This document shows positions 1 to 6,200 of a DNA stretch of 9,410 nucleotides, one piece after another. The translations under genes were made by a program, and so were the position numbers. The first letter of the stretch is position 1; each line of letters opens with the position of its first letter. Origin of the DNA: CAZQGE01 sp964592815. GTDB lineage: Bacteria > Bacillota > Clostridia > Christensenellales > CAG-917. Under the pieces are notes generated by a model. It was not told the DNA's origin. It saw nothing but the letters and a program-made list of their open reading frames with translations, and ran no database searches. The DNA lies in NCBI GenBank assembly GCA_964592815.1, contig CAZQGE010000052.1:1-9410 (forward strand), given 5' to 3'.

Positions 1-34
1 AATTATGTTTATAGTTTATTCAATATTTTTTTGC

Positions 35-733
35 TTAATATTTATAGTCTTCCAAATTTATATTTTGCTTAATTTTTTCCAATGCTTTTTTTTCTATCCT
101 TGAAATATAAGAGCGTGAAATTCCAAACAATTTTGCTACTTCTCGCTGTGTTAATGCCGCAGTTTCTCCTAAACCGTATCTTAATTTTATTATGTTATAT
201 TCACGTTCTGTCAAAACTAATTTTGTTAGTGCAAGCATATTTTCCATAAGTATATTGTTTTCTACGTCTTCAATAACTGAACCGTTTTCAGCAAGCATAT
301 CAATCAAGTTCAGCTCGTTTCCGTCACGGTCAACACCCACAGAATCATTCAATGATACGTTGTTTCTGTACTTTTTGCTCAGTCGCATAGTCATAAGAAT
401 TTCATTTTCAATGCAACGTGATGCGTACGTAGCAAGTTGCGTACCTTTGTCAGCGTTGAAAGTGTCGATTGCTTTTATAAGTCCGATAGACCCTATTGAT
501 ATAAGTTCATCATTATCGCCGTAGTTAGCATATTTTTTCGCGATATGCGCTACTAACCTAAGGTTATGTTTTATCAAAATCTCCTTTGCATTTTTATCAC
601 CTGTGGACGCTTTTAAGATATATTCAAGTTCTTTATCCTTAGACAATGGTTTCGGGAAAGAGCTTTTTTCCGATACGTACGACGAAAATATCAATAAATT
701 CCTCAGTAATAACAGTATGCTTTCAATAGCCAT
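35..733 (-). CDS. sigK: RNA polymerase sporulation sigma factor SigK (pro-sigma-K)
   Basis: This 232-residue protein is the late mother-cell sigma factor, which directs RNA polymerase to coat, cortex and mother-cell-lysis genes. Sigma region 2 spans about residues 52-118 (HNLRLVAHIAKK, then LISIGSIGLIKAID and ATYASRCIENEIL). Region 4 spans about 170-222 and ends in a helix-turn-helix (TQREVAKLFGISRSYISRIE). The first ~20 residues are hydrophobic (MAIESILLLLRNLLIF) and run into SYVSEKSSFPKPLS, which aligns with the B. subtilis pro-sequence junction SYVKNNAFPQPLS. The protein is therefore probably made as an inactive membrane-bound precursor cleaved by the SpoIVFB protease. The frame is continuous, with no skin-type interruption. 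The ATG start has a GGAGGA ribosome site (complement of 737-742), although close to the codon. A sigma-E-like promoter lies just upstream. SigE was considered, but the N-terminus and PQPLS-like motif favour SigK. Confidence 0.93.
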   Translation of the reverse strand: MAIESILLLLRNLLIFSSYVSEKSSFPKPLSKDKELEYILKASTGDKNAKEILIKHNLRLVAHIAKKYANYGDNDELISIGSIGLIKAIDTFNADKGTQLATYASRCIENEILMTMRLSKKYRNNVSLNDSVGVDRDGNELNLIDMLAENGSVIEDVENNILMENMLALTKLVLTEREYNIIKLRYGLGETAALTQREVAKLFGISRSYISRIEKKALEKIKQNINLEDYKY

Positions 734-750
734 AGCTCCTCCGTGCTTAC

Positions 751-780
751 ATAATATGCAAATAGACGCAAAATTTTGAC
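751..780 (-). promoter_or_regulatory. Sigma-E-like promoter of sigK
   Basis: On the minus strand GTCAAAAT (complement of 773-780) is followed after 14 bases by CATATTAT (complement of 751-758). The sigma-E consensus as I recall it is roughly GTCATATT, 13-15 bases, CATACAAT, so each half matches 6 of 8 positions at the right spacing. In B. subtilis sigK is first transcribed by sigma-E, so the site fits the gene. Transcription would begin near 744 and give a leader of only about 10 bases. The match is by eye in AT-rich DNA. Confidence 0.5.
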
Positions 781-894
781 AAAAACGGAAAATATATTAA
801 AAATAAAAAAATATCAAAAAATTAAAAAAATATTAACGGAAAAATTATAAAAATTTATGTATTACACAGATAAACTAATAAGTTAAAATGGCTA

Positions 895-923
895 TTGACA
901 GTTTATGGTTTTGGTATTAGAAT
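895..923 (+). promoter_or_regulatory. Sigma-A promoter of the FAD-dehydrogenase gene
   Basis: TTGACA (895-900), a 17-base spacer and TAGAAT (918-923) form a near-consensus housekeeping promoter. The -35 box is perfect and the -10 box has one mismatch. A very AT-rich stretch (about 780-870) lies upstream and could act as an UP element. The predicted start near 930 leaves a leader of about 43 bases before the ATG at 973. The rest of the 734-972 gap shows no other gene or RNA structure that I can support. Confidence 0.7.
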
Positions 924-972
924 AAGCAAGTTGTGTAAAGAAATAATACCGAAATGAATAATGAGGTGAAAA

Positions 973-2376
973 ATGAAAAAATACGATATATGCATAGTCG
1001 GCGCAGGTCCAGCGGGAATTTTTACGGCGTTAGAACTTATCAAACTCGGAAGTGATAAGAAAATATGCATTATTGAAAAAGGACAGTCGATTGAAAAGAG
1101 AAAGTGTCCAAAAGTTTATGGTTCTGCGTGCAAAAATTGCAAGCCATATTGCCATATCACGACAGGTTTTTCTGGCGCAGGAGCGTTTTCAGATGGAAAA
1201 CTTTCGTTGTCGTATGAAGTTGGTGGTGAACTTCCACAGCTTATTGGTGCAGACTTTGCTCAAAGTTTGATTGATTATACTGATAAAATATATCTTGAAT
1301 TTGGTGCAGATGAACATATTGAAGGTCTTGGCAATGAAGATAAGGTAAAAGAAATCCGCAAAAAAGCTATACGTGCTGGATTAAAACTTGTCGATTGCCC
1401 GATAAGACATATGGGAACTGAAAAAGCGCATAATATTTATCTTTCCATTGAAAATTTTCTCAGAGATAAAGGCGTTGAAATGTTGTTTGGAATGCAATGT
1501 TCAAACATAATTTTGGAAGATAACATTTGCAAAGGCGTATATATTGAAAATCCTGACGGAAGTGGCGTTGAAGAAATCTATGCTGACAAAACTATAATTG
1601 CAACTGGCAGACGTGGCGCAGACTGGCTTGAAAGAATTTGCGCAGAACATAGCATTGCTCACGCTCCTGGTGTGGTTGACATTGGCGTTAGAGTTGAAGT
1701 TAGAAACGAAATAATGGAAGAAATCAACAGCGTTTTGTATGAATCAAAACTTATTGGTTATCCTGCCCCGTTCAAAAATAAAGTGCGTATTTTCTGCCAA
1801 AATCCTGGTGGATTTGTGTCGCAAGAAAACTATGACAACGACCTTGCTGTCGTAAACGGGCATAGTTATAAAGATTTGAAGAGTGAAAATACCAACCTAG
1901 CAATTTTGTGTTCGCATTCATTTACTGAACCTTTTAAGCAACCAATTGAATATGCTCAAAAAGTTGGCGAACTTACAAATATGCTTGGAGCAGGCAAAAT
2001 TCTTGTTCAAAGATACGGCGATATTTTGGCTGGAAAGCGTACTTGGGAAAAGGAACTTTCAATGTCTAACGTCAGACCAACTTTGAAAGATGCAGTTGCA
2101 GGTGACATAACTGCTGCTATGCCGTATAGAGCTATGACCAACATAATAAACTTTATTCAAGCAGTTGATGAGGTTGTGCCTGGTTTTGCTGGATACGAAA
2201 CATTGTTATATTCACCAGAACTGAAATTTTACAGCAATAAAATTAAGATGGATGCAAAACTGAATACATCTATATGCGGATTGCATTGTTTAGGCGACAG
2301 CAGTGGTTGGACAAGAGGACTTATGATGGCATCAGTTATGGGCGTTTTGATGGCGAGAAATATTTTGAACAACTAA
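973..2376 (+). CDS. NAD(P)/FAD-dependent dehydrogenase, COG2509 type
   Basis: This 467-residue soluble flavoprotein has an N-terminal Rossmann FAD-binding motif (ICIVGAGPAGIFTALEL, glycines 10, 12 and 15) and an acidic cap after strand 2 (IIEKG). A C-terminal flavin-contact segment reads GLHCLGDSSGWTRGLMMAS. Between them is a cysteine cluster (C45, C53, C56, C60: C-x7-C-x2-C-x3-C) followed by GFSGAGAFSDGKLSL. This arrangement is typical of the uncharacterised FAD-dependent dehydrogenases of COG2509. The substrate is unknown; the cysteines could bind metal or an iron-sulfur cluster, or do redox chemistry. The ATG has a good ribosome site (GAGGTG, 963-968). The gene has its own sigma-A promoter and a terminator, so it is a single-gene unit diverging from sigK. 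Nothing ties it to sporulation except its position. Confidence 0.85.
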   Translation: MKKYDICIVGAGPAGIFTALELIKLGSDKKICIIEKGQSIEKRKCPKVYGSACKNCKPYCHITTGFSGAGAFSDGKLSLSYEVGGELPQLIGADFAQSLIDYTDKIYLEFGADEHIEGLGNEDKVKEIRKKAIRAGLKLVDCPIRHMGTEKAHNIYLSIENFLRDKGVEMLFGMQCSNIILEDNICKGVYIENPDGSGVEEIYADKTIIATGRRGADWLERICAEHSIAHAPGVVDIGVRVEVRNEIMEEINSVLYESKLIGYPAPFKNKVRIFCQNPGGFVSQENYDNDLAVVNGHSYKDLKSENTNLAILCSHSFTEPFKQPIEYAQKVGELTNMLGAGKILVQRYGDILAGKRTWEKELSMSNVRPTLKDAVAGDITAAMPYRAMTNIINFIQAVDEVVPGFAGYETLLYSPELKFYSNKIKMDAKLNTSICGLHCLGDSSGWTRGLMMASVMGVLMARNILNN

Positions 2377-2402
2377 TAATTATAATTTTTAGTAACATTT
2401 TG

Positions 2403-2439
2403 AAAGCAGGCTTGAAAAGGCTTGCTTTTACATTTTTTT
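2403..2439 (+). terminator. Rho-independent terminator after the FAD-dehydrogenase gene
   Basis: AAAGCAGGCT (2403-2412) pairs with GGCTTGCTTT (2419-2428), using two G-T wobbles, around a 6-base loop. A run of seven T follows at 2433-2439, three to four bases after the stem. It ends the upstream transcript and leaves only about 38 bases before spoIVB for that gene's promoter. Confidence 0.75.
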
Positions 2440-2477
2440 ACAAGATATATTGTTGCCTATAAGCTAAAACTAAGATT

Positions 2478-3671
2478 ATGAAATCTACTGTGAAAAAAAA
2501 TCTTTTAATAATCTCTTTTTTAATTGTAATATTAGTCACGTTATTTGCAATATCTCAGCCGAATGTTTTTGGCAATATAAGTTTTGATTGCACATACAAT
2601 GACGGCGCGATTTCAAACGTAAACAGTCAAAGTATGGTTGAAACTAACGTAAAAAGAACATCTCTGTCAAACGTAAACATCGCTTCTAATGGATATACGT
2701 TTGATGACAGATTAGCCGTAAAAACAACGCCTAACGACGATAATTTCGTTTATTTAGGTGGTAGTCCTATTGGTATATTGATAAATGCAGGTGGAATTAC
2801 TATATTGCAAAGTATAGGTGTTGAAACTGAAAACGGCAAACAATTTCCTATCACTGCCGTGGATATTCGCAAGGGTGACACTATAACTAAGATTGACGGA
2901 AAAAACGTAAAAGATTTATTTTCATTTGTAAAAGCAGTTGAAGAGGGCGGAGAGATAGTCGAATTAACAATCCGTCGTGGACAAGATTATTTTAAGCGTT
3001 CAATTAAACCTGTAATTGACAGCCGTGTAAACAAAAAAAGGCTGGGTATTTTGGTAAAAGAGGAATTAGGTGGAGTTGGAACGCTTACGTTTTCAACAGA
3101 AAAAGGCGCATTTGGCGCATTAGGACACAGAATTTATGATAGCGAAAGTGGCTTGTTTAAGGAGTTAGATAGTGGCAAAATATATCCTGTTTCAATTGAT
3201 GGCGTTGTAAAAGGCGTAAGAGGAAAAGCAGGTGGTTTGCAAGCATCAATAAACAAAAGGGAAAAGCCGATTGGAGAAATTAAGAAAAATCTGGAGATTG
3301 GGCTTTATGGTGTTGATTACAATGGCAAGCTAGGCGATAAAATTAAGGTCGCAAAAGTAGGCGATGCAAAAATGGGACACGCGCAAATTTTGACAACTGT
3401 CAACGGTACAACTCCAAAACTATATAATATTGACATTATAAAGACTGTATATCAACAAGAAAGCGCAGAAAAAGGTCTTGTCATTGCAATCAAAGACAAA
3501 GAATTGATTGATTTGACGGGTGGTATTGTCCAAGGTATGAGCGGAAGTCCTATAATTCAAAACGGTATGTTTGTTGGTGCAGTTACTCACGTTTTTATAT
3601 CTGACCCAACAAGGGGATATGGCATTCATTCAAAATTTATGGTTGACCAAGCGCAAAACCTTACTGCATAG
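2478..3671 (+). CDS. spoIVB: SpoIVB serine protease (S55 family)
   Basis: This 397-residue protein matches SpoIVB, the forespore-secreted protease that in B. subtilis cleaves SpoIVFA and so releases SpoIVFB to process pro-sigma-K. An N-terminal membrane anchor or signal (about residues 8-26) is followed by a low-similarity linker (30-85). A PDZ domain covers about 90-180 (PIGILINAGGITIL, then DIRKGDTITKIDGKNV). The S55 peptidase domain follows, with GALGHRIYD (likely catalytic H217) and GGIVQGMSGSPIIQNG (likely nucleophile S355). D340 stands 15 residues before S355, the same spacing as the reported B. subtilis D363-S378 pair. The C-terminal GAVTHVF and DPTRGYGIH motifs are intact, so the enzyme looks active. 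It is slightly shorter than the B. subtilis protein (about 426). The ATG at 2478 has no clear Shine-Dalgarno sequence, but no better start exists. I found no convincing sigma-G promoter. Confidence 0.93.
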   Translation: MKSTVKKNLLIISFLIVILVTLFAISQPNVFGNISFDCTYNDGAISNVNSQSMVETNVKRTSLSNVNIASNGYTFDDRLAVKTTPNDDNFVYLGGSPIGILINAGGITILQSIGVETENGKQFPITAVDIRKGDTITKIDGKNVKDLFSFVKAVEEGGEIVELTIRRGQDYFKRSIKPVIDSRVNKKRLGILVKEELGGVGTLTFSTEKGAFGALGHRIYDSESGLFKELDSGKIYPVSIDGVVKGVRGKAGGLQASINKREKPIGEIKKNLEIGLYGVDYNGKLGDKIKVAKVGDAKMGHAQILTTVNGTTPKLYNIDIIKTVYQQESAEKGLVIAIKDKELIDLTGGIVQGMSGSPIIQNGMFVGAVTHVFISDPTRGYGIHSKFMVDQAQNLTA

Positions 3672-3738
3672 CTTTAATAATATTTAAGCTGCAATTTAAC
3701 TTATATTGCATAGAAAATAGCAAAGAGCAAATTAAACT

Positions 3739-4104
3739 TCAGCAATTTAAGTGCTTTTCATAATATGATGTGTTAGACAATCTTTCAATAGCAGTCAATA
3801 CAAATTGTTTGTTTGTAGGCTTGCCTTTGTTTTCATCAAGAGTCTCTCCAAATTCATCATATAAAATATCAATATCGCCTCTTAGCCAAGCAGAAGATAT
3901 TGCGTTTTGAATGTCTTTTTCAATACTGTCGGTGTTTACGTTAAACTCTTGTGACAGCGATATATACCCAAAAAATTTTAGTGGTAGAATTCTATCTCCG
4001 TTTCTGCCTTTTGCAATAAGTTTAGCCAACAAATGATAGCCTTTGAGATTGGGTTGAAAACCTAATTTTAATAAATAATTCTTTACGTCGCATTCGTTAT
4101 ACAT
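3739..4104 (-). CDS. Receiver-less Spo0A: stand-alone Spo0A C-terminal DNA-binding domain
   Basis: The whole 121-residue protein aligns with the effector domain (Spo0A_C) of the sporulation master regulator. Near the start, LGFQPNLKGYHLL corresponds to B. subtilis IGVPAHIKGYLYL. In the middle, AISSAWLRGDID corresponds to AIEVAWSRGNID. Near the end, GKPTNKQF corresponds to AKPTNSEF. Full Spo0A is about 265 residues with an N-terminal phosphoacceptor receiver domain, and that half is absent. An in-frame stop lies six codons upstream of the ATG (complement of 4123-4125), and only ~130 bases separate this gene from the divergent spoIIM-like gene. It could therefore bind DNA without phosphorylation control. 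The recognition helix (about 58-73) differs from the family. It lies between spoIVB and spoIIM, where spo0A belongs, but on the opposite strand. No clear Shine-Dalgarno is seen; a weak TTTCCA-17-TAAAAT promoter candidate lies upstream. It could be a truncated descendant of spo0A or a paralogue. Confidence 0.88.
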   Translation of the reverse strand: MYNECDVKNYLLKLGFQPNLKGYHLLAKLIAKGRNGDRILPLKFFGYISLSQEFNVNTDSIEKDIQNAISSAWLRGDIDILYDEFGETLDENKGKPTNKQFVLTAIERLSNTSYYEKHLNC

Positions 4105-4235
4105 ATTGAAAATATTAACATTTTACAAATTTCTTTATGTGGTGGAAAACAACGCAAATAGGAAAAAAACATATTAATTTGTCGTAATTTTTTTAAGCTA
4201 AGTAATATAGTCAACTTTTCTGAATAAATTATAAC

Positions 4236-4820
4236 GTGCGTACAAAGTTAAAAATTATAAAAGCAAATCTTTCAGATTATTTTATAAAAAACCAAAAATT
4301 GATAATTTGCTTTTCAATATGTTTTATTCTGGGTTTAGCTGTTGGTGTAATAGCCACAATTTGCAAATTTGATAACTCTTTTGAAAAAGTCCAATATAAC
4401 GATATAAATTTTGGTGGCGGAAAAGTTTTTTTAATTTGTTGGTTAAAAATTACAGTTGGTTACGCAATAATTTTGACATCATCATACGGCAGAAAACTGG
4501 GGTTTATATCAATATTTTCGTTTATTGGCGTAGGAATTTTATTAGGGCGAGATGCAACGCTTTTGTGTGCTTGTTTCGGTTTTAGCGGAGCAATCAATTT
4601 GATAATTATATATTTGCCTTTTTCGTTATTTACATTTTTATTATTGTTGATTTGCGCTGTTAAGTTGCTCAGCAATGTGAGTTGTGACACAAGTTGTAAA
4701 TCAATTTTAAGACCAAGTTTTTGGACATTACTTAAAATTTACGCATTAAACATTGTAGTGTGCTTTACATTCTTTATTTTTGTTGGCTTGTTTACAAAGG
4801 TAATAATTATACCTCGTTGA
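4236..4820 (+). CDS. SpoIIM-like sporulation membrane protein
   Basis: This 194-residue very hydrophobic protein has about five membrane segments (near residues 21-41, 64-82, 88-108, 116-145 and 165-187) and a basic N-terminus. SpoIIM works with SpoIID and SpoIIP in the peptidoglycan-remodelling complex that drives engulfment. The segment FGFSGAINLIIIYLPFSLF resembles the SpoIIM region around SILPQNMIIIPVFLI, and the length is close to the usual ~214. The position between the spo0A-type gene and dacF supports the call, but similarity is weak, so no gene symbol is given. The GTG at 4236 is the only usable start, since a stop lies at 4221-4223 in frame; it has no Shine-Dalgarno. Ten cysteines, including a CDTSC pair (150 and 154), are unusual. 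A different integral membrane protein cannot be excluded. Confidence 0.6.
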   Translation: MRTKLKIIKANLSDYFIKNQKLIICFSICFILGLAVGVIATICKFDNSFEKVQYNDINFGGGKVFLICWLKITVGYAIILTSSYGRKLGFISIFSFIGVGILLGRDATLLCACFGFSGAINLIIIYLPFSLFTFLLLLICAVKLLSNVSCDTSCKSILRPSFWTLLKIYALNIVVCFTFFIFVGLFTKVIIIPR

Positions 4821-4847
4821 ATATAAATAGTTTTGTTACGCACACTA
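4818..4847 (+). promoter_or_regulatory. Sigma-G-like (forespore) promoter of dacF
   Basis: TGAATA (4818-4823), 17 bases, then CACACTA (4841-4847) matches the forespore sigma-G pattern TGAATA-N17/18-CATACTA as I recall it, with one mismatch. The first three bases of the -35 box are the stop codon of the spoIIM-like gene. Transcription would start near 4854, giving a very short leader with the ribosome site GAGGT at 4854-4858. B. subtilis dacF is a forespore gene read by sigma-F and sigma-G, which agrees. The sigma-F GG-type -10 box is not present. Confidence 0.6.
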
Positions 4848-4864
4848 TTTGAAGAGGTAATATT

Positions 4865-6103
4865 ATGTCTGCACTTAAAAAAAAATATATAATTTTTATC
4901 ATGATTATTGTTTTGATGCTGTGCGCGATTTCGATGGCGTTTTTGTTTCAAACACAAATGGTAGCATTTGCAACAAACTTAGATGACAATGAAATTCAAA
5001 CAGCACAAAATGATAATACATTCAAAAACGTTCAATTTTCAGGAAAAGCCATATATTTTATTGATCAATCAACCGGCACTATAATGTATAGCAAAAATGA
5101 AAACGAAAGACTTCCAATCGCAAGTATGGTTAAAATTATGACTGCGTTGCTCACTTTTGAGGAAATAGAGAAAGGTGGGCTTAGTCTTGAACAAGAAATT
5201 GTAATAAGTGAAAATGCTGCAAAACAAGGTGGTTCGCAAGTGTTTTTAGATGCAAATTCAAAACACAAAGTTGGAGAATTGCTCAAAGCGGTTATAGTAG
5301 CGTCTGCAAACGATGCGGCGGTTGCCCTTGGTGAAACAATTTCAGGAAGTATTGAGGGTTTTATCAACAAAATGAATGCCCGTGCGAATGAATTAGGTAT
5401 GAATAATACGCACTTTTCAAATATAACGGGATTGCCTGCACCTGAAAACTATTCTTCAGCAAAAGACGTATCAGTAATGTTTTCTAAGTTAATTCAATAT
5501 CCTAAATATTTTGATTATTCAAAGATTTGGCTTGAAGATTACGTTCATCCGGACGGAAGAAAAACCACAATTACAAACACAAACAAACTTGTCAGACATT
5601 ATAAAGGTTGTGATGGCGGAAAAACTGGATTTACGTCAGAGGCTAAGTTCTGCCTTGCTGCAACGGCAATGCGCGATAATATGCGTCTAATTTGCGTCGT
5701 AATTGGTTCAGATAGCTCAAAAGCAAGATTTAAGTGTGTGTCCGATTTGTTTAATGCAGGTTTTCAAAACTACTCAAACAAAATTCTGTTGGAAAAGGAT
5801 AAACCAATCGAACGTAAAATTGAAATTAGAGGCGGAAAACAAAATCAACTGTTTGTAGCAAGCACAGAAAATATTTGCGAGTTTATGTCAAAAGCGGATA
5901 AGGAAAAATTTGAAATAATATACGAATTACCCGAATATATTAAAGCCCCTGTAAGACAAGGTGAGGTTGTTGGTAAGGCAATTTTAATTAAGAACGGTGT
6001 GGCTTTAAGAGAATATAAATTGACTGCTTTTGAAACAGTTGAAAAATCGAATTTTTTTGATGATATAAAGAGAATTGGTGACAACTGGAATTTGGTTGCT
6101 TAA
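4865..6103 (+). CDS. dacF: D-alanyl-D-alanine carboxypeptidase, DacF type (low-molecular-weight penicillin-binding protein)
   Basis: This 412-residue secreted enzyme trims the terminal D-Ala from peptidoglycan stem peptides, which limits cross-linking. All three penicillin-binding active-site motifs are present: SMVK (S87 nucleophile, K90), SAN (147-149) and KTG (253-255). A signal peptide covers about residues 1-36, with a likely cut after VAFA. After the catalytic S11 domain (about 56-280) comes the beta-rich PBP5-type C-terminal domain (about 305-395). A final amphipathic stretch (NFFDDIKRIGDNWNL) probably binds the membrane. The ATG has a good ribosome site (GAGGT). Position after the spoIIM-like gene, before lysA, and behind a sigma-G-like promoter favours dacF over vegetative dacA or mother-cell dacB. 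The spoIIA genes that follow dacF in B. subtilis are absent; a terminator follows instead. Confidence 0.87.
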   Translation: MSALKKKYIIFIMIIVLMLCAISMAFLFQTQMVAFATNLDDNEIQTAQNDNTFKNVQFSGKAIYFIDQSTGTIMYSKNENERLPIASMVKIMTALLTFEEIEKGGLSLEQEIVISENAAKQGGSQVFLDANSKHKVGELLKAVIVASANDAAVALGETISGSIEGFINKMNARANELGMNNTHFSNITGLPAPENYSSAKDVSVMFSKLIQYPKYFDYSKIWLEDYVHPDGRKTTITNTNKLVRHYKGCDGGKTGFTSEAKFCLAATAMRDNMRLICVVIGSDSSKARFKCVSDLFNAGFQNYSNKILLEKDKPIERKIEIRGGKQNQLFVASTENICEFMSKADKEKFEIIYELPEYIKAPVRQGEVVGKAILIKNGVALREYKLTAFETVEKSNFFDDIKRIGDNWNLVA

Positions 6104-6116
6104 CAAAAACGTATTG

Positions 6117-6150
6117 CGCCCGACTTAAACGTCGGGCGTTTTAATTTCTT
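6117..6150 (+). terminator. Strong rho-independent terminator after dacF
   Basis: CGCCCGAC (6117-6124) pairs perfectly with GTCGGGCG (6131-6138) around a TTAAAC loop, and a G-T pair can extend the stem. The T-rich tail TTTTAATTTCTT follows directly. This GC-rich stem stands out in the AT-rich surroundings and separates dacF from the lysA operon. Confidence 0.92.
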
Positions 6151-6179
6151 TTGACTTTTAAGGGGTTTTATGTTAAAAT
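6151..6179 (+). promoter_or_regulatory. Sigma-A promoter of the lysA-scpA-scpB operon
   Basis: TTGACT (6151-6156), a 17-base spacer, and TAAAAT (6174-6179) preceded by an extended -10 TG (6171-6172) form a strong vegetative promoter. The predicted start near 6186 leaves about 15 bases before the lysA ATG at 6201. That is too short for a leader riboswitch. Confidence 0.8.
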
Positions 6180-6200
6180 CTTTGACAATTAGAGGTATAT

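Noticed and set aside
192..524. 110-codon open frame on the plus strand within sigK
   Set aside because: It lies wholly antisense to a clearly recognised gene, has no ribosome site and shows no recognisable motif.
2381..2386. TATAAT as a spoIVB promoter
   Set aside because: It has no -35 partner and lies before the terminator at 2403-2439, which would stop the transcript.
2433..2475. Sigma-G or sigma-E promoter for spoIVB
   Set aside because: Candidate boxes (ATATT at 2447, CCTATAA at 2456) do not combine at acceptable spacing, so the promoter is left unassigned.
3690..3710. Inverted repeat TGCAAT/ATTGCA between spoIVB and the short spo0A gene, as a bidirectional terminator
   Set aside because: The stem is short and AT-rich, and no T-run follows it on either strand.
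6139..6200. Lysine riboswitch upstream of lysA
   Set aside because: The predicted promoter leaves only about 15 bases of leader, far too short for a riboswitch.
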